Source: Gemmatimonadota bacterium (GTDB lineage: Bacteria; Gemmatimonadota; Gemmatimonadetes; Longimicrobiales; Gaopeijiaceae). Taken from it: a DNA stretch of 53,986 nucleotides. This document shows positions 30,088-38,515 of the stretch, piece after piece; the first letter of the stretch is position 1, and each line of letters starts with the position of its first letter. The stretch is taken from NCBI GenBank assembly GCA_028873845.1, contig JAPPNO010000129.1:67808-121793 (forward strand), read 5' to 3'. Position numbers and translations under genes: made by a program. Under the pieces are notes generated by a model. That model ran no database searches and was not told where the DNA came from. It saw only the letters and a list, made by a program, of their open reading frames with translations.

Positions 30088-31395
30088 CTAGAGTTCCCTC
30101 CCCACGATTGATTCGAGTTCGGCCCTGGCGAGCGCGTAATCGTACCGGGCCGCCACCAGGTTGGCCTCGGCCTGATCCAGAGCCACCTGGCTGGTGATGA
30201 TGTCGAGGATGGTGGCCGCGCCGCCGGCTTCGTAGAGCACCGTGTTGAGCCTGAGGTCCTCGACCGCGACCGCTTGGGCTTCCATGGCGATGGCGATCGC
30301 CAGTTCCTGCGTTTCCAGGGTTCGGAGCGCGGCGTCCACTTCCTGCCGTACGCTGCGGCGCGCGTCCTCCTCGGTAAGACGGGCCACGCGCTGGCTCTCG
30401 GTCGCCTGGCCGAGGCTCTGCTCGCGCGCGAATCCGTCAAAGAGCGTATAGCTGCCCGAGAGCCGGAAGCTCCAGCTCGTGTTGCCGCCCGTGAGAGAAC
30501 GGTCCTGGTTCGCCCAGGAGTAGCTGGACGAAGCCGACAGGGACGGCAGGTACGAACTCCTCGCGGACCCCAGCGAGGACCGGGCCACCAGGGCGGCCGC
30601 CTCGGCTGCTCGCACCGCCGGGGATACCGACTCGGCGAGCGCGATGATCTCCGTCTCGGAGAGCGCCAGAGGCGCCGGAGCGAGATCGGCCACATCCTCG
30701 GGAGCGACGGGACCGTCCAGCCCCACCTGCCGGCCTAGGGCAAACTGCGCGGACCGGAGCTGATTCTGGGCCTGCAGGAGTGACTGGCGCGCATTCGCCA
30801 GCTCCAGGCGCGTGCGAAGCGTGTCCGAACGCTTGGCGGATTCCAGGCTGAAAAGGGTCCTCGACGTCGCCAGACTCCGGTCGGCGCGGGTCACGCTCGC
30901 TTCCGACACGGCGACCAGGTCACGCTGGCGCAACGCGTTGATGTACAGCGTCGTGGTCTGGAGCACGACCGAATAGCGCTGGCTCTGAAGCCGCGCCTCG
31001 GCTTCCATGCGGGCCGAAGCACTCCGGCTGAGCTCGTGGTACTTGCGGCCGCCCTGGAAGATCTGGTAGTTCGCGCTCAGGCTCGCGTTGTACGAATCGC
31101 TGCTGCCCTCGACGACGCGCTGCGTATTCGGATCGAAGCGGCTCGAACTGTTCACCGAAGCGCCCGAACCCACGCTGATGTTGGGCAGGAAGGACCCCCA
31201 TGCGCGCCGCTGGCTGCTTCCGGCGTTGATCAGGTTCGCCTGCGTCTGGGCCAGCTGCGGACTGTGAATGAGGGCCAGTTCGATGGCCCGTGTCAGCGAC
31301 ACCGTCTGAACGCCGCCCTGCGCGGCCGCTCCCGCGTCCGGCGCGGACACCAGGAGCGCCGAAACGCACGCCATCCATATCGATTTCTGTCTCAT
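30088..31395 (-). CDS. TolC-family outer-membrane efflux protein
   Basis: About 435 residues. A signal peptide (ACVSALLVSAPDAGAAAQ) is followed by the internally duplicated outer-membrane-factor pattern: LTRAIELALIHSPQLAQTQANLINAGSSQR near the start, and its second copy EIIALAESVSPAVRAAEAAALVARSSLGSAR about 190 residues later. Both are rich in long heptad helices. It provides the channel for the MacA/MacB-like proteins encoded next. Two starts are possible: ATG at 31395, one base after the upstream stop, or ATG at 31407, overlapping it by 11 nt. Neither has a strong Shine-Dalgarno sequence. Confidence 0.93.
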   Translation of the reverse strand: MRQKSIWMACVSALLVSAPDAGAAAQGGVQTVSLTRAIELALIHSPQLAQTQANLINAGSSQRRAWGSFLPNISVGSGASVNSSSRFDPNTQRVVEGSSDSYNASLSANYQIFQGGRKYHELSRSASARMEAEARLQSQRYSVVLQTTTLYINALRQRDLVAVSEASVTRADRSLATSRTLFSLESAKRSDTLRTRLELANARQSLLQAQNQLRSAQFALGRQVGLDGPVAPEDVADLAPAPLALSETEIIALAESVSPAVRAAEAAALVARSSLGSARSSYLPSLSASSSYSWANQDRSLTGGNTSWSFRLSGSYTLFDGFAREQSLGQATESQRVARLTEEDARRSVRQEVDAALRTLETQELAIAIAMEAQAVAVEDLRLNTVLYEAGGAATILDIITSQVALDQAEANLVAARYDYALARAELESIVGREL

Positions 31396-31396
31396 C

Positions 31397-31897
31397 CTAC
31401 CGTTCATCCCCGCTACTGGGACGACCTCTGGCGCGCCCATCCCCGGACTCGTCGCGGCTGCGATCCCGGTTGCTGTACCTGACCGCCATCAGCGAGTCAT
31501 AGAGGGCGCTCTGCTCGGGCGTCAGGATGGACTTGATCGAGTCCAGGGCATGGCGATACAGCTCTCGCTGCCTCGGCCGGTACGCCTGCTGGTACTCGTC
31601 GTTCAGCACCTCCATGCGGTCCCTGTAGTCCTCGAACTCGGCGTACAGCGCACGCATGCCGACCATGAAGTGCTGGATGATCTCCTCGACCTCGGCGCGC
31701 TTCCCGGGCTCGAGGCCCACTTCGTCGATGACCATGCGGCGGTCGCCCCGGTCGCGCCGCTGATCCTCCCCACCTTCTTCCCCCTGGGCCGAGACGACCT
31801 GGCTCCTCTGCCACGCCACTCCTCCGAGAAACCCGGCGGCGAGAGTGACAACGAGGAGCGTGATCGAAAGCACACTGGCTTTTCTCACACCTGCCAT
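31397..31897 (-). CDS. Spy/CpxP-like periplasmic helical protein
   Basis: 166 residues. An N-terminal membrane anchor or uncleaved signal (SVLSITLLVVTLAAGFLGGVAW) precedes a charged, all-helical domain: MVIDEVGLEPGKRAEVEEIIQHFMVGMRALYAEFEDYRDRM, then DSIKSILTPEQSALYDSLM, with the 'LTPEQ' turn typical of Spy/CpxP/heavy-metal-resistance proteins. The tail is basic and polar. Such proteins buffer unfolded periplasmic proteins or sense envelope damage. The ATG abuts the stop of the preceding gene (TAAATG). Placement between an anti-sigma-like gene and efflux genes suggests a sensor or chaperone for the operon's stress signal (inference). Confidence 0.75.
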   Translation of the reverse strand: MAGVRKASVLSITLLVVTLAAGFLGGVAWQRSQVVSAQGEEGGEDQRRDRGDRRMVIDEVGLEPGKRAEVEEIIQHFMVGMRALYAEFEDYRDRMEVLNDEYQQAYRPRQRELYRHALDSIKSILTPEQSALYDSLMAVRYSNRDRSRDESGDGRARGRPSSGDER

Positions 31898-32350
31898 TTA
31901 CGGAACATTCCCTTCCACCATGGCCATGAAGGCCACCGGATTCGCAGGGGCCTGGCCGTTCATGACGACCGGCAGCACCCCGTCTTCGACTTCGTTCGCG
32001 AGCACGTCCTCCAGAGCCAGTGGAGGCGAGGCGTCGGCCGCATGCCGCACCTCGCTGCCGACGAGGAAGGCCGCCACGGCCGCCGCCGCGACCGCCACCG
32101 GAATCAGGCTCCTGGACCACCCCGAGAGAACCGCGGCCACCGACTCGCGGGCGAGCCTGCGCCGCCTCGCCAGTTCGAAGGCCGCGCTCTCCATCACCGC
32201 GGCGTGGAAGCGCTCCCAGTAGCCCGGCAACCGGTACCCCGGATCCACGGCTTCCAGCGAGGCCGGCGCCTCGCGGGTGAGGCCCCCGCTCACATTGCCG
32301 ACCGGGGTGTCGCCCCGGCCCGCCTTGCGATCTCCGTTCTGCGTGTTCAT
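31898..32350 (-). CDS. Putative anti-sigma-like single-pass membrane protein
   Basis: 150 residues. A polar N-terminal half carries a helical stretch (PGYWERFHAAVMESAAFELARRRRLARESVAAVLSGW), then one transmembrane segment (SLIPVAVAAAAVAAFLVG, near 82-100), then a short periplasmic tail (EVRHAADASPPLALEDVLANEVEDGVLPVVMNG). It lies one base after the ECF sigma stop, where an anti-sigma factor is expected, and has the right topology. No conserved anti-sigma motif is recognisable, so the call rests on position and topology. Confidence 0.6.
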   Translation of the reverse strand: MNTQNGDRKAGRGDTPVGNVSGGLTREAPASLEAVDPGYRLPGYWERFHAAVMESAAFELARRRRLARESVAAVLSGWSRSLIPVAVAAAAVAAFLVGSEVRHAADASPPLALEDVLANEVEDGVLPVVMNGQAPANPVAFMAMVEGNVP

Positions 32351-32351
32351 C

Positions 32352-32909
32352 TCAGACGTCCTTTCCGTAGTCCTTCCATTCGGACAACTGAACCCGTAAC
32401 GCCTTGCGGGCGAAGTGCAGGTGGGACCTGACCGTGCCGGACGGCATGCCGAGCCTCTCGGCGATCTCGGCGTGCTTCCACCCCTCCAGGTCGTGAAGGA
32501 GAACGATCTCCCGCTGCACCTCGCTCAATGTGTTCAAGGCCTCCGTAAGCCTGGCCCGCAGGGCCGATATGTCGGCGGCGCGCTCCGGGCTGGGCCCCGA
32601 AGAACTGGCGCTCGCCGGAATCTCGTCACCTCTCCGGAGGCTTTCCCTGCGGATGAGGTTGCGAGAGCGGTTGCGCACGATCGCCAGAAGCCAGCCGGCG
32701 AACCGGGCCGGGTTCCGGCACTCCTCGAGCCGCTCCAGAGCGACCAGGAAGGATTCCTGGGCCGCGTCCTCGGCGTCCTGGTGCCTGCCGATGACGGAAA
32801 GCGCCACGGAGTAGGCGGCCCGCTGATACCGCAGGACCAGTTCTCCGTACGATTCGCCGTCGCCGGCACGCGCCTGGATCACCAACTCGGCGTCCGAGCG
32901 CTCCTTCAT
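32352..32909 (-). CDS. ECF-type RNA polymerase sigma factor
   Basis: About 185 residues from the ATG at 32909. Region 2 is clear (GELVLRYQRAAYSVALSVIGRHQDAEDAAQESFLVALERL; RFAGWLLAIVRNRSRNLIRRE). Region 4 follows a short linker (LTEALNTLSEVQREIVLLHDLEGWKHAEIAERLGMPSGTVRSHLHFARKAL). An earlier in-frame TTG (32951) has its GGGAG immediately adjacent and is less likely. A weak ECF-like element (CAACG then TGTCTT, similar spacing to the promoter at 23864-23892) lies just upstream and may allow autoregulation. It heads the efflux operon down to 26272, so it probably controls that export system. Confidence 0.92.
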   Translation of the reverse strand: MKERSDAELVIQARAGDGESYGELVLRYQRAAYSVALSVIGRHQDAEDAAQESFLVALERLEECRNPARFAGWLLAIVRNRSRNLIRRESLRRGDEIPASASSSGPSPERAADISALRARLTEALNTLSEVQREIVLLHDLEGWKHAEIAERLGMPSGTVRSHLHFARKALRVQLSEWKDYGKDV

Positions 32910-33017
32910 TTCTGGGAACAAGACACCTGTAGCGCGTTTCCCGTTGAGCAACTCCCGGGTCGCTGCAGGGTGGACACGGGCCAGAAACCTGGCGTTAGCG
33001 GCGCCATCTTTGGCGGC

Positions 33018-33593
33018 TCAACGGTTTCGCCGCCGGAAACGCCGGGGTCCGCGAGGTTTCCCGGCGGGACGGGCAGACGCGCTCGCCGGGTCAGCCTTGT
33101 CGATCGCCTTCATCACCAGGTCCCTGAGCGCGCTTTCGTCCACATCGCCGAGTTCCGACGCCACCAGGTAGTGGGTACCCTCGGGATCCGGACGGTCTCC
33201 GGGTGCTTCCAGACCGACGCTGAGCAGCCGGGCGCCCGGTGCATTTCCGGATCCAACCATGGTCGACCCCCTGAGCAATACGCTCCATACCTCGTTTCCG
33301 ACCTCGACCTCGCGCGCAACCACCTCTGAAACCGGCCCGTCGGTCAGTTCGCGGGCGGGCGATGGAACAGGGCCTCGCCGGGTATTCGCTCGACGCCGCC
33401 GAACCGGAGCCTGCCGCGCGGGACCGGGGTTGTACCGCCGGCCGGGCTGCATCGCTTCCCTCACCGACGCCGGTCGCTCGGATGCCGGCGGCGGAGCGCC
33501 CGCAGCGAGGCTGTCGTCCGCTTCGGTTCGCCCCCCGTCCGGCCGGGTCGGAGGAGGTTGCGGTCGCCGCCGGCCGGCAGCGCCGTCGCTCAT
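33018..33593 (-). CDS. Hypothetical protein with disordered basic N-terminus
   Basis: 191 residues. The first half is low-complexity and rich in Pro, Arg and Ala (likely disordered). The C-terminal part has a small alpha/beta look (EVVAREVEVGNEVWSVLLRGSTMVG; GARLLSVGLEAPGD; THYLVASELGDVDESALRDLVMKAIDKA) and a very basic tail (KPRGPRRFRRRNR). The ATG at 33593 overlaps the HNH nuclease stop by 4 nt and has GGAGGAG just upstream, so it is translated as part of that unit. I do not recognise a family. The basic tail could bind nucleic acid, but nothing in the sequence proves it. Confidence 0.65.
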   Translation of the reverse strand: MSDGAAGRRRPQPPPTRPDGGRTEADDSLAAGAPPPASERPASVREAMQPGRRYNPGPARQAPVRRRRANTRRGPVPSPARELTDGPVSEVVAREVEVGNEVWSVLLRGSTMVGSGNAPGARLLSVGLEAPGDRPDPEGTHYLVASELGDVDESALRDLVMKAIDKADPASASARPAGKPRGPRRFRRRNR

Positions 33594-34216
33594 GTGCTCC
33601 TCCACCCTGCCGCGGATCTGCCCGTCGTCCCCAAAGGCACGACATCCTCACCGAAGAACATGCGGATGTACTTCGCCTGGATGGGCGTCACCGTCCGGAC
33701 GGCCCACACCAGCTCCACGTGGTTCGGCTCGACGGGACGCGCCAGCAGCCGCAAGCCCGCCTCCCGGGGCAAACGGTTCCCCTTGCGGTGATTGCAGGTC
33801 GAGCAGGCGGTGACGACATTCTGCCACGTGTTGTCCCCGCCCCGCGAGATGGGGAGGATGTGGTCGCGCGTGAGGAACTCGCGGTTCTTCAGCTGTCGCT
33901 TGTGCCGCTGGCAGTACTGGCAGGAGTAGCCGTCGCGAGCGAAGAGGAAGGTGTTCGTGACCTGCCTCCGGAAGCGTCGCGGCACGTGCACGTAACGCAC
34001 CAGGCGGATGACCACCGGACAGGGGTGGTGCACGCGGACGGAGCGGAAGGACCGGTGCGCGTCCTCTTCGAGCACCTCGGCCTTGCGGTCCAGCACAAGG
34101 CGGATCGCCCTTCGGGAAGGGACGATCATCAATGGCTCGTACGAAGCGTTCAACGCCAGACAGCTCACGCCTGCCTCCTCAATGAAGAACCCGGGCTCGA
34201 ATGCACACGGGACCAT
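33590..34216 (-). CDS. HNH endonuclease family protein
   Basis: 208 residues from the ATG at 34216; upstream in-frame ATGs add only unrelated residues. The conserved N-terminal part (CLALNASYEPLMIVPSRRAIRLVLDRKAEVLEED) precedes an HNH/McrA-type core: cysteines in CQYCQRHKR, then FLTRDHILPISRGGDNTWQNVVTACSTCNHRKGNR, which carries the DH..P, N and second CxxC elements that bind zinc and a catalytic metal. The C-terminal part is MFFGEDVVPLG. These chromosomal HNH proteins are widespread in bacteria and of uncertain biological role. It is followed by the overlapping hypothetical gene and preceded 73 bp upstream by priA. Confidence 0.88.
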   Translation of the reverse strand: MVPCAFEPGFFIEEAGVSCLALNASYEPLMIVPSRRAIRLVLDRKAEVLEEDAHRSFRSVRVHHPCPVVIRLVRYVHVPRRFRRQVTNTFLFARDGYSCQYCQRHKRQLKNREFLTRDHILPISRGGDNTWQNVVTACSTCNHRKGNRLPREAGLRLLARPVEPNHVELVWAVRTVTPIQAKYIRMFFGEDVVPLGTTGRSAAGWRST

Positions 34217-34289
34217 AACGAGAATAACGCCAAGCGGGGCAGGGTGAAAATTCCCGCAGGCACCGCGAGCGGCGAGGCGGGGCGGTGCG

Positions 34290-36563
34290 TTACATGAGAT
34301 GCAGGGGGTCCCTGTCGAGCGAGACGCGAACATCCGATCCCCTGGCCGTGAATCCCCCGGCCACCGCTCGAAGCGTCCGCCCGACGCCCGGGGCGGAGCC
34401 TCGAAGCAGGACGTGCCAGCGGAAACGCGCGTGGAGCCTCTCGATCGGCGCCGGGGCCGGCCCCAGCACCTCGACCCCCCTGGTGGAACGCTCCCGCAAC
34501 CACTCGCCCAGCGATTCGGCCGCGGCCATCGCGTCGGCCTGGACCGGGCTGCTCAGCAGGATCCTGGCCATGCGCAAATGTGGCGGATAGGGAGGATCGG
34601 TCCTCGCGCCTAGTTCGCGCTCAACGAAACCCCGGTAGTCGTGCGCGACCGCCGCCCGCACAACGTAGTGGTCCGGCACGTAGGTCTGGATGACCACCTC
34701 ACCCGGAAGGCTCCCCCGCCCCGCCCGCCCCGCCACCTGGGACAGCAGCTGGAAGGTCCGTTCGCAACTCCGGAAGTCGGGCAGATGCAACCCGGTGTCG
34801 GCGTTGATGACCCCCACCAGCGTCACCCGGGGGAAATCGAGACCCTTGGCGATCATCTGCGTCCCCAGCAGGATGTCCACCTCCCCCTTGCGGACCCGCT
34901 CGAGAATGTCCCGGTGCGACCACTTTCCCCTGGTCGTATCCACGTCCATGCGCGCGACCCGGCCGCCCGGGAAGCTCTCGACAAGGACGCGCTCGACCTG
35001 TTCGGTCCCCAGCCCCCGGTACGTCATCTCGCGGGAGCCGCAGCGGGGACAGCGCGAGGGCGGGTCCTCGGTGTGGCCGCAGTGGTGGCAGATCATGCGC
35101 CGCCGCGCCCGGTGCAGCGTCATGGACACCGAGCAGTCGACGCACTCGCCGACCGCGCCACAGCACTCGCACAGGGCGAAGGTCGCGTAGCCGCGGCGAT
35201 TCAGCAGCAGAATCGTCTGTTCCCGGCGCGACAACCTTTGTCGCACCGCGTCCGCGAGCAACGGTGAAAGGATGCGCACGGGGGGTTGGGGCGGCACAGG
35301 GGCGCCATCCGGGGCTGGCCGGCGACCCGCGGCCGCCGGAGGCTCCTCGGGAGGCCGCACCCTCAGGTCGACGACACGCACCCCGGGGAGGACGCCGCCA
35401 CCGACCCTGTCGGGCAGCTCGAGGAGCACGTACTTCCCCGAGCGCGCGTTCATCCAGCTCTCGAGCGAGGGGGTGGCCGAGCCCAGCACGCAGACCGCGC
35501 CGGTGCGCCGGGCACGCACCACGGCCACATCGCGCGCACCGTACCGCGGTGCCTCGGACTGCTTGTAGCTGCCGTCGTGCTCTTCGTCCACGACAATGGC
35601 GCCCAGCGCGGAAACGGGCGCGAACACGGCCGAGCGGGCACCCACGGCGATGCGCTTCCCGCCGGACCGCAGTTGCCGCCAGGCGTCGTGGCGCTCGCCG
35701 TCGGAGAGTCCCGAGTGCAGCAGGGCCACCAGGTCCCCGAAGGCCTGCCGGAAACGGTTGACGGTCTGGGGGGTCAGCGCGATCTCGGGCACCAGCACCA
35801 CGGCGTCCCCGCCCTGCGCCAGCACCCGCCGGATCAGCTCGATGTAGACCAGGGTCTTCCCGGAACCGGTGACCCCGTGCAGAAGGAAAGCCCCGCCGCC
35901 CTCTCCCCGCGCGGCATCGAGCCGGGCGAGAACCCGGCGCTGGGCGGTTGTGGGAGCGTGTGTCGGCTCCGCTTCCACCGCCCGGTCCCGGAACGGGTCC
36001 CGCACGAACACCTCCTTCGCCACCCTCACGAGTCCCTTCTTCTCCAGCCCCCCAACCACGCCGCGGCTGAAACCGCCCTCCAGCAGCGCGGCCAGCGCCT
36101 GGCTCCCACCCGCGCCCACAAGCTGCTCGTATGCCTCGCGCTGCCTCCGGGCCCGGCCGAAGATCCGGTCCAGTTCCTCGAGCGTTCCGACCGGGCGGGC
36201 CACGCGGACCACGGCGCGACGCGCGGGCGCCGGCTCCCTGGCGGCCGGGTTGGCCATGCGCGCGGGGAGCATCGCGCGCAGCACGACTCCGAGCGGTACG
36301 ACGTAGTACTTCGCGATCCACTGTGCGAGTTGCCACAACTCGGTACCGACCGAGGGTTCCCGGTCGAGCACGGAGACCACGTCCCTCAGGCCGGGAACCT
36401 CCGACCCGGGACCCACCACCCAGCCCACCACGGTGCGGTTCCTGAAGGGGACGCGCACACGCGTTCCCGCCGGAGGAACCGGTCCGTCGAGGCGATAGTT
36501 GAAGGCGCGCCGCATCGGAAGCGGGAGCGCGACCTCCACGATCGAACCGTCGCGGGATGACAT
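34290..36563 (-). CDS. priA: Primosomal replication restart helicase PriA
   Basis: 757 residues. It restarts stalled replication forks by recognising forked DNA, unwinding with 3'-5' polarity and loading the primosome. The N-terminal DNA-binding domain (VALPLPMRRAFNYRL, GTRVRVPFRNRTVVGWV) is followed by a helicase core: Walker A in GVTGSGKT near 233, DEEH box near 325, and TQMIAKGLDFPRVTLVGV. The cysteine-rich zinc insertion (CECCGAVGECVDC, CHHCGHTEDPPSRCPRCGS) is near 460-509. All expected cysteines are present. The gap to the upstream M24 peptidase gene is 141 bp with nothing recognisable in it. Confidence 0.96.
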   Translation of the reverse strand: MSSRDGSIVEVALPLPMRRAFNYRLDGPVPPAGTRVRVPFRNRTVVGWVVGPGSEVPGLRDVVSVLDREPSVGTELWQLAQWIAKYYVVPLGVVLRAMLPARMANPAAREPAPARRAVVRVARPVGTLEELDRIFGRARRQREAYEQLVGAGGSQALAALLEGGFSRGVVGGLEKKGLVRVAKEVFVRDPFRDRAVEAEPTHAPTTAQRRVLARLDAARGEGGGAFLLHGVTGSGKTLVYIELIRRVLAQGGDAVVLVPEIALTPQTVNRFRQAFGDLVALLHSGLSDGERHDAWRQLRSGGKRIAVGARSAVFAPVSALGAIVVDEEHDGSYKQSEAPRYGARDVAVVRARRTGAVCVLGSATPSLESWMNARSGKYVLLELPDRVGGGVLPGVRVVDLRVRPPEEPPAAAGRRPAPDGAPVPPQPPVRILSPLLADAVRQRLSRREQTILLLNRRGYATFALCECCGAVGECVDCSVSMTLHRARRRMICHHCGHTEDPPSRCPRCGSREMTYRGLGTEQVERVLVESFPGGRVARMDVDTTRGKWSHRDILERVRKGEVDILLGTQMIAKGLDFPRVTLVGVINADTGLHLPDFRSCERTFQLLSQVAGRAGRGSLPGEVVIQTYVPDHYVVRAAVAHDYRGFVERELGARTDPPYPPHLRMARILLSSPVQADAMAAAESLGEWLRERSTRGVEVLGPAPAPIERLHARFRWHVLLRGSAPGVGRTLRAVAGGFTARGSDVRVSLDRDPLHLM

Positions 36564-36704
36564 CAGGCGGCCCCGCGACTCGCCGCGAGGGGAACACGGG
36601 TTGCACCGGCGCCGGGTGCCGGCGCGCCCCGGAAAGAGTACGGGCCGCGGCCTGGGGACGACGGAGGAAAGGGCGGTCTGCGCGCCTGTGAACTCACCAG
36701 GGGA

Positions 36705-37913
36705 CTACAGCAGCAGAAACACATCCTGCTGCGGCTCCGACACCGTGACCTCCGGCCCCTCCGGTCCCATGTACACATTGATTTCGGTTCGCAGCCCCAC
36801 GTCGTCCGCGATGTAGATGCCGGGTTCCACGGAAAAGCCCACCCCCGGCACCAGCACCCGATCGTCGCGGGTCTCGAGGTTGTCCAGGTTGGGACCGCGG
36901 CCGTGGAGGTCCAGATCGATCGAGTGGCCGGTGCGATGGATGAAGAACTCGCCGAACCCCGCGTCGGTGATGATCTTGCGGGCCACATCGTCGCCCTCGA
37001 AGCCGCGCAGCACTTCGCCCCGGGCCCAGCGCGCCCGCAGCGAATCGACCACCCCGTCACGCGCGGCCCTCACCGTTTCCCACAGCTCGGCGATGCGCGG
37101 TGGGAGTTCGCTCCCCATGAACCCCATCCAGGTCTGGTCGGCGGGCACGGAGCCCTCGTGCAGGGCGCCCCAGAGGTCGATCAGGAGGAGGTCGCCGGCC
37201 CGGATGCGTTCGCCGGTCTCGCCGGGGTCGTAGTGGGGATCCGCGGCCTTCGGGCCGATCGCCACGATGCAGTCCGCGTGGACGGGCGCGCCGCGCCGCA
37301 CCAGCTCGCCGCGGATCCAGGTGGCGAGCGCGCCCTCGGTAATGGTCTCGCCCCGGGAGACGTGGTCGGCGGCGCGTGCGAAGGCGTCCCGGGCCAGCAC
37401 CCTGACCAGCTCCGACGCGCGGCCGTGCTCCTCGCGCTGCACCGGGGTCCAGACCGCGTAGAAGGACGACACCAGGTCGCCGGAACTGTGGAGTTCGACT
37501 CCCATGTCGACGATGATATCGCGGATGCCGGCGGGGAGGAGGTCGAGGTACGGCACGTCGCCCCGCGCCGAGGTTTCGGTGGCCACCCGCATGCACCCGG
37601 CCAGCAGGCCGCGCAGCCGGTCCACCATTTCGATGCGGCTCGAATAGCTCTCCCGGGGCCAGTCGAGGTGGCGCCAGGACGAGTGCTCGATGGCGTGGAT
37701 CAGGAGGCGCGGGGGACCCGAGGCGGGAACGAGAGCAAAGCCGCGCCGGGTGGTCCACTCCAGCCCGAGCAGGGCGCGCCCGATCGGGTTGCGGTCCTTG
37801 AAGTCATAGAGCAGCCAGCCGTCCAGTCCCATGTCGCGGAGCGCCGCCTGCACCCTGGCGACGCCCTCTCCGGTGGTCAGCAATGCCCTCGAATCACCCG
37901 CTTCGGGGTTCAT
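36705..37913 (-). CDS. M24-family metallopeptidase (Xaa-Pro peptidase-like)
   Basis: 402 residues. The N-terminal creatinase-like domain (LRDMGLDGWLLYDFKDRNPIGRALLG) is followed by the pita-bread domain. Metal ligands are Asp residues in LLLIDLWGALHEGSVPADQTW, His in HRTGHSIDLDLHG, Glu in SVEPGIYI and Glu in RTEINVY. The first Asp pair is spaced differently from the classic aminopeptidase P motif, so specificity may differ from the enzyme at 13151-14470. The ATG at 37913 overlaps the stop of the CcmH-like gene by 4 nt. The frame remains open upstream, but only in antiphase to other genes. Confidence 0.9.
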   Translation of the reverse strand: MNPEAGDSRALLTTGEGVARVQAALRDMGLDGWLLYDFKDRNPIGRALLGLEWTTRRGFALVPASGPPRLLIHAIEHSSWRHLDWPRESYSSRIEMVDRLRGLLAGCMRVATETSARGDVPYLDLLPAGIRDIIVDMGVELHSSGDLVSSFYAVWTPVQREEHGRASELVRVLARDAFARAADHVSRGETITEGALATWIRGELVRRGAPVHADCIVAIGPKAADPHYDPGETGERIRAGDLLLIDLWGALHEGSVPADQTWMGFMGSELPPRIAELWETVRAARDGVVDSLRARWARGEVLRGFEGDDVARKIITDAGFGEFFIHRTGHSIDLDLHGRGPNLDNLETRDDRVLVPGVGFSVEPGIYIADDVGLRTEINVYMGPEGPEVTVSEPQQDVFLLL

Positions 37914-38512
37914 AGCTGTGCTTCCTCCATCTCTTCGAGTTCCGCGAGGGCCGTGTCCAGCCGGCCCCGCTCGTCTTCGGTGATCGCATCGGTCTCCACA
38001 GCTGCCGGAACAGGCCCTTTCAACCGGCGCAGAGCGACCACGACCAGGCTCAAGCCCAGCAGCAGCGCCAGCGGGGGCACCAGCCAGGCCAGCAGGCCGG
38101 CTCCGCTGGTCTCCGGCAGGGCGCGATACTCCTCGCCGTAGCTGGCGATCATCAACTCCACCAGGCTGTCGGCGCTCAGACCCGCGAGGGCACCGGCCTG
38201 GAGGCTGTCGCGCAGCTCCTCGGCGTCGCTCGAGGTGCATACTTCGAGCATGAACCCTTTGCAGAACGGCGAGCGCAGCTTCGAAATCGCGTCGCTCGCC
38301 TCGGGGTGGAGTTCGACCGCCACCGACGACGCCTCCCGAGAAGCGAGTTCGGCAGCTTCCGGGGGGAGACCGGATCCGCATGCAGCCACCACCACCGCGA
38401 AGAGTGGGGCAAGCCACCGCCCGGCGCCGGTGTCTCCCGTCAGCCGGACATTCACTTCGCTTCCGGCCATGCCGAACCTGGCCACTGCCGGCCCAACTCC
38501 GATTCCCTTCAT
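37910..38512 (-). CDS. CcmH/NrfF-like membrane lipoprotein lacking the first heme-lyase cysteine
   Basis: 200 residues. A hydrophobic leader with a lipobox-like end (LFAVVVAACGSG) suggests a lipoprotein. The middle resembles the CcmH domain (DAISKLRSPFCKGF ... SSDAEELRDSL ... LVELMIASYGEEYRALPETSGAGLLAWLVPPLALLLGL). Its final transmembrane helix and 'YGE..LAWLVP' signature are characteristic. However, the canonical LRCxxC motif reads LRSPFC: the first Cys is Ser, and another Cys lies 8 residues after the remaining one. No other cytochrome c maturation genes are in the window. It may be a redox-altered paralog rather than a working apocytochrome reductase. It is coupled to the M24 gene and starts 3 nt after the deacetylase stop. 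Confidence 0.7.
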   Translation of the reverse strand: MKGIGVGPAVARFGMAGSEVNVRLTGDTGAGRWLAPLFAVVVAACGSGLPPEAAELASREASSVAVELHPEASDAISKLRSPFCKGFMLEVCTSSDAEELRDSLQAGALAGLSADSLVELMIASYGEEYRALPETSGAGLLAWLVPPLALLLGLSLVVVALRRLKGPVPAAVETDAITEDERGRLDTALAELEEMEEAQL

Positions 38513-38515
38513 CGT

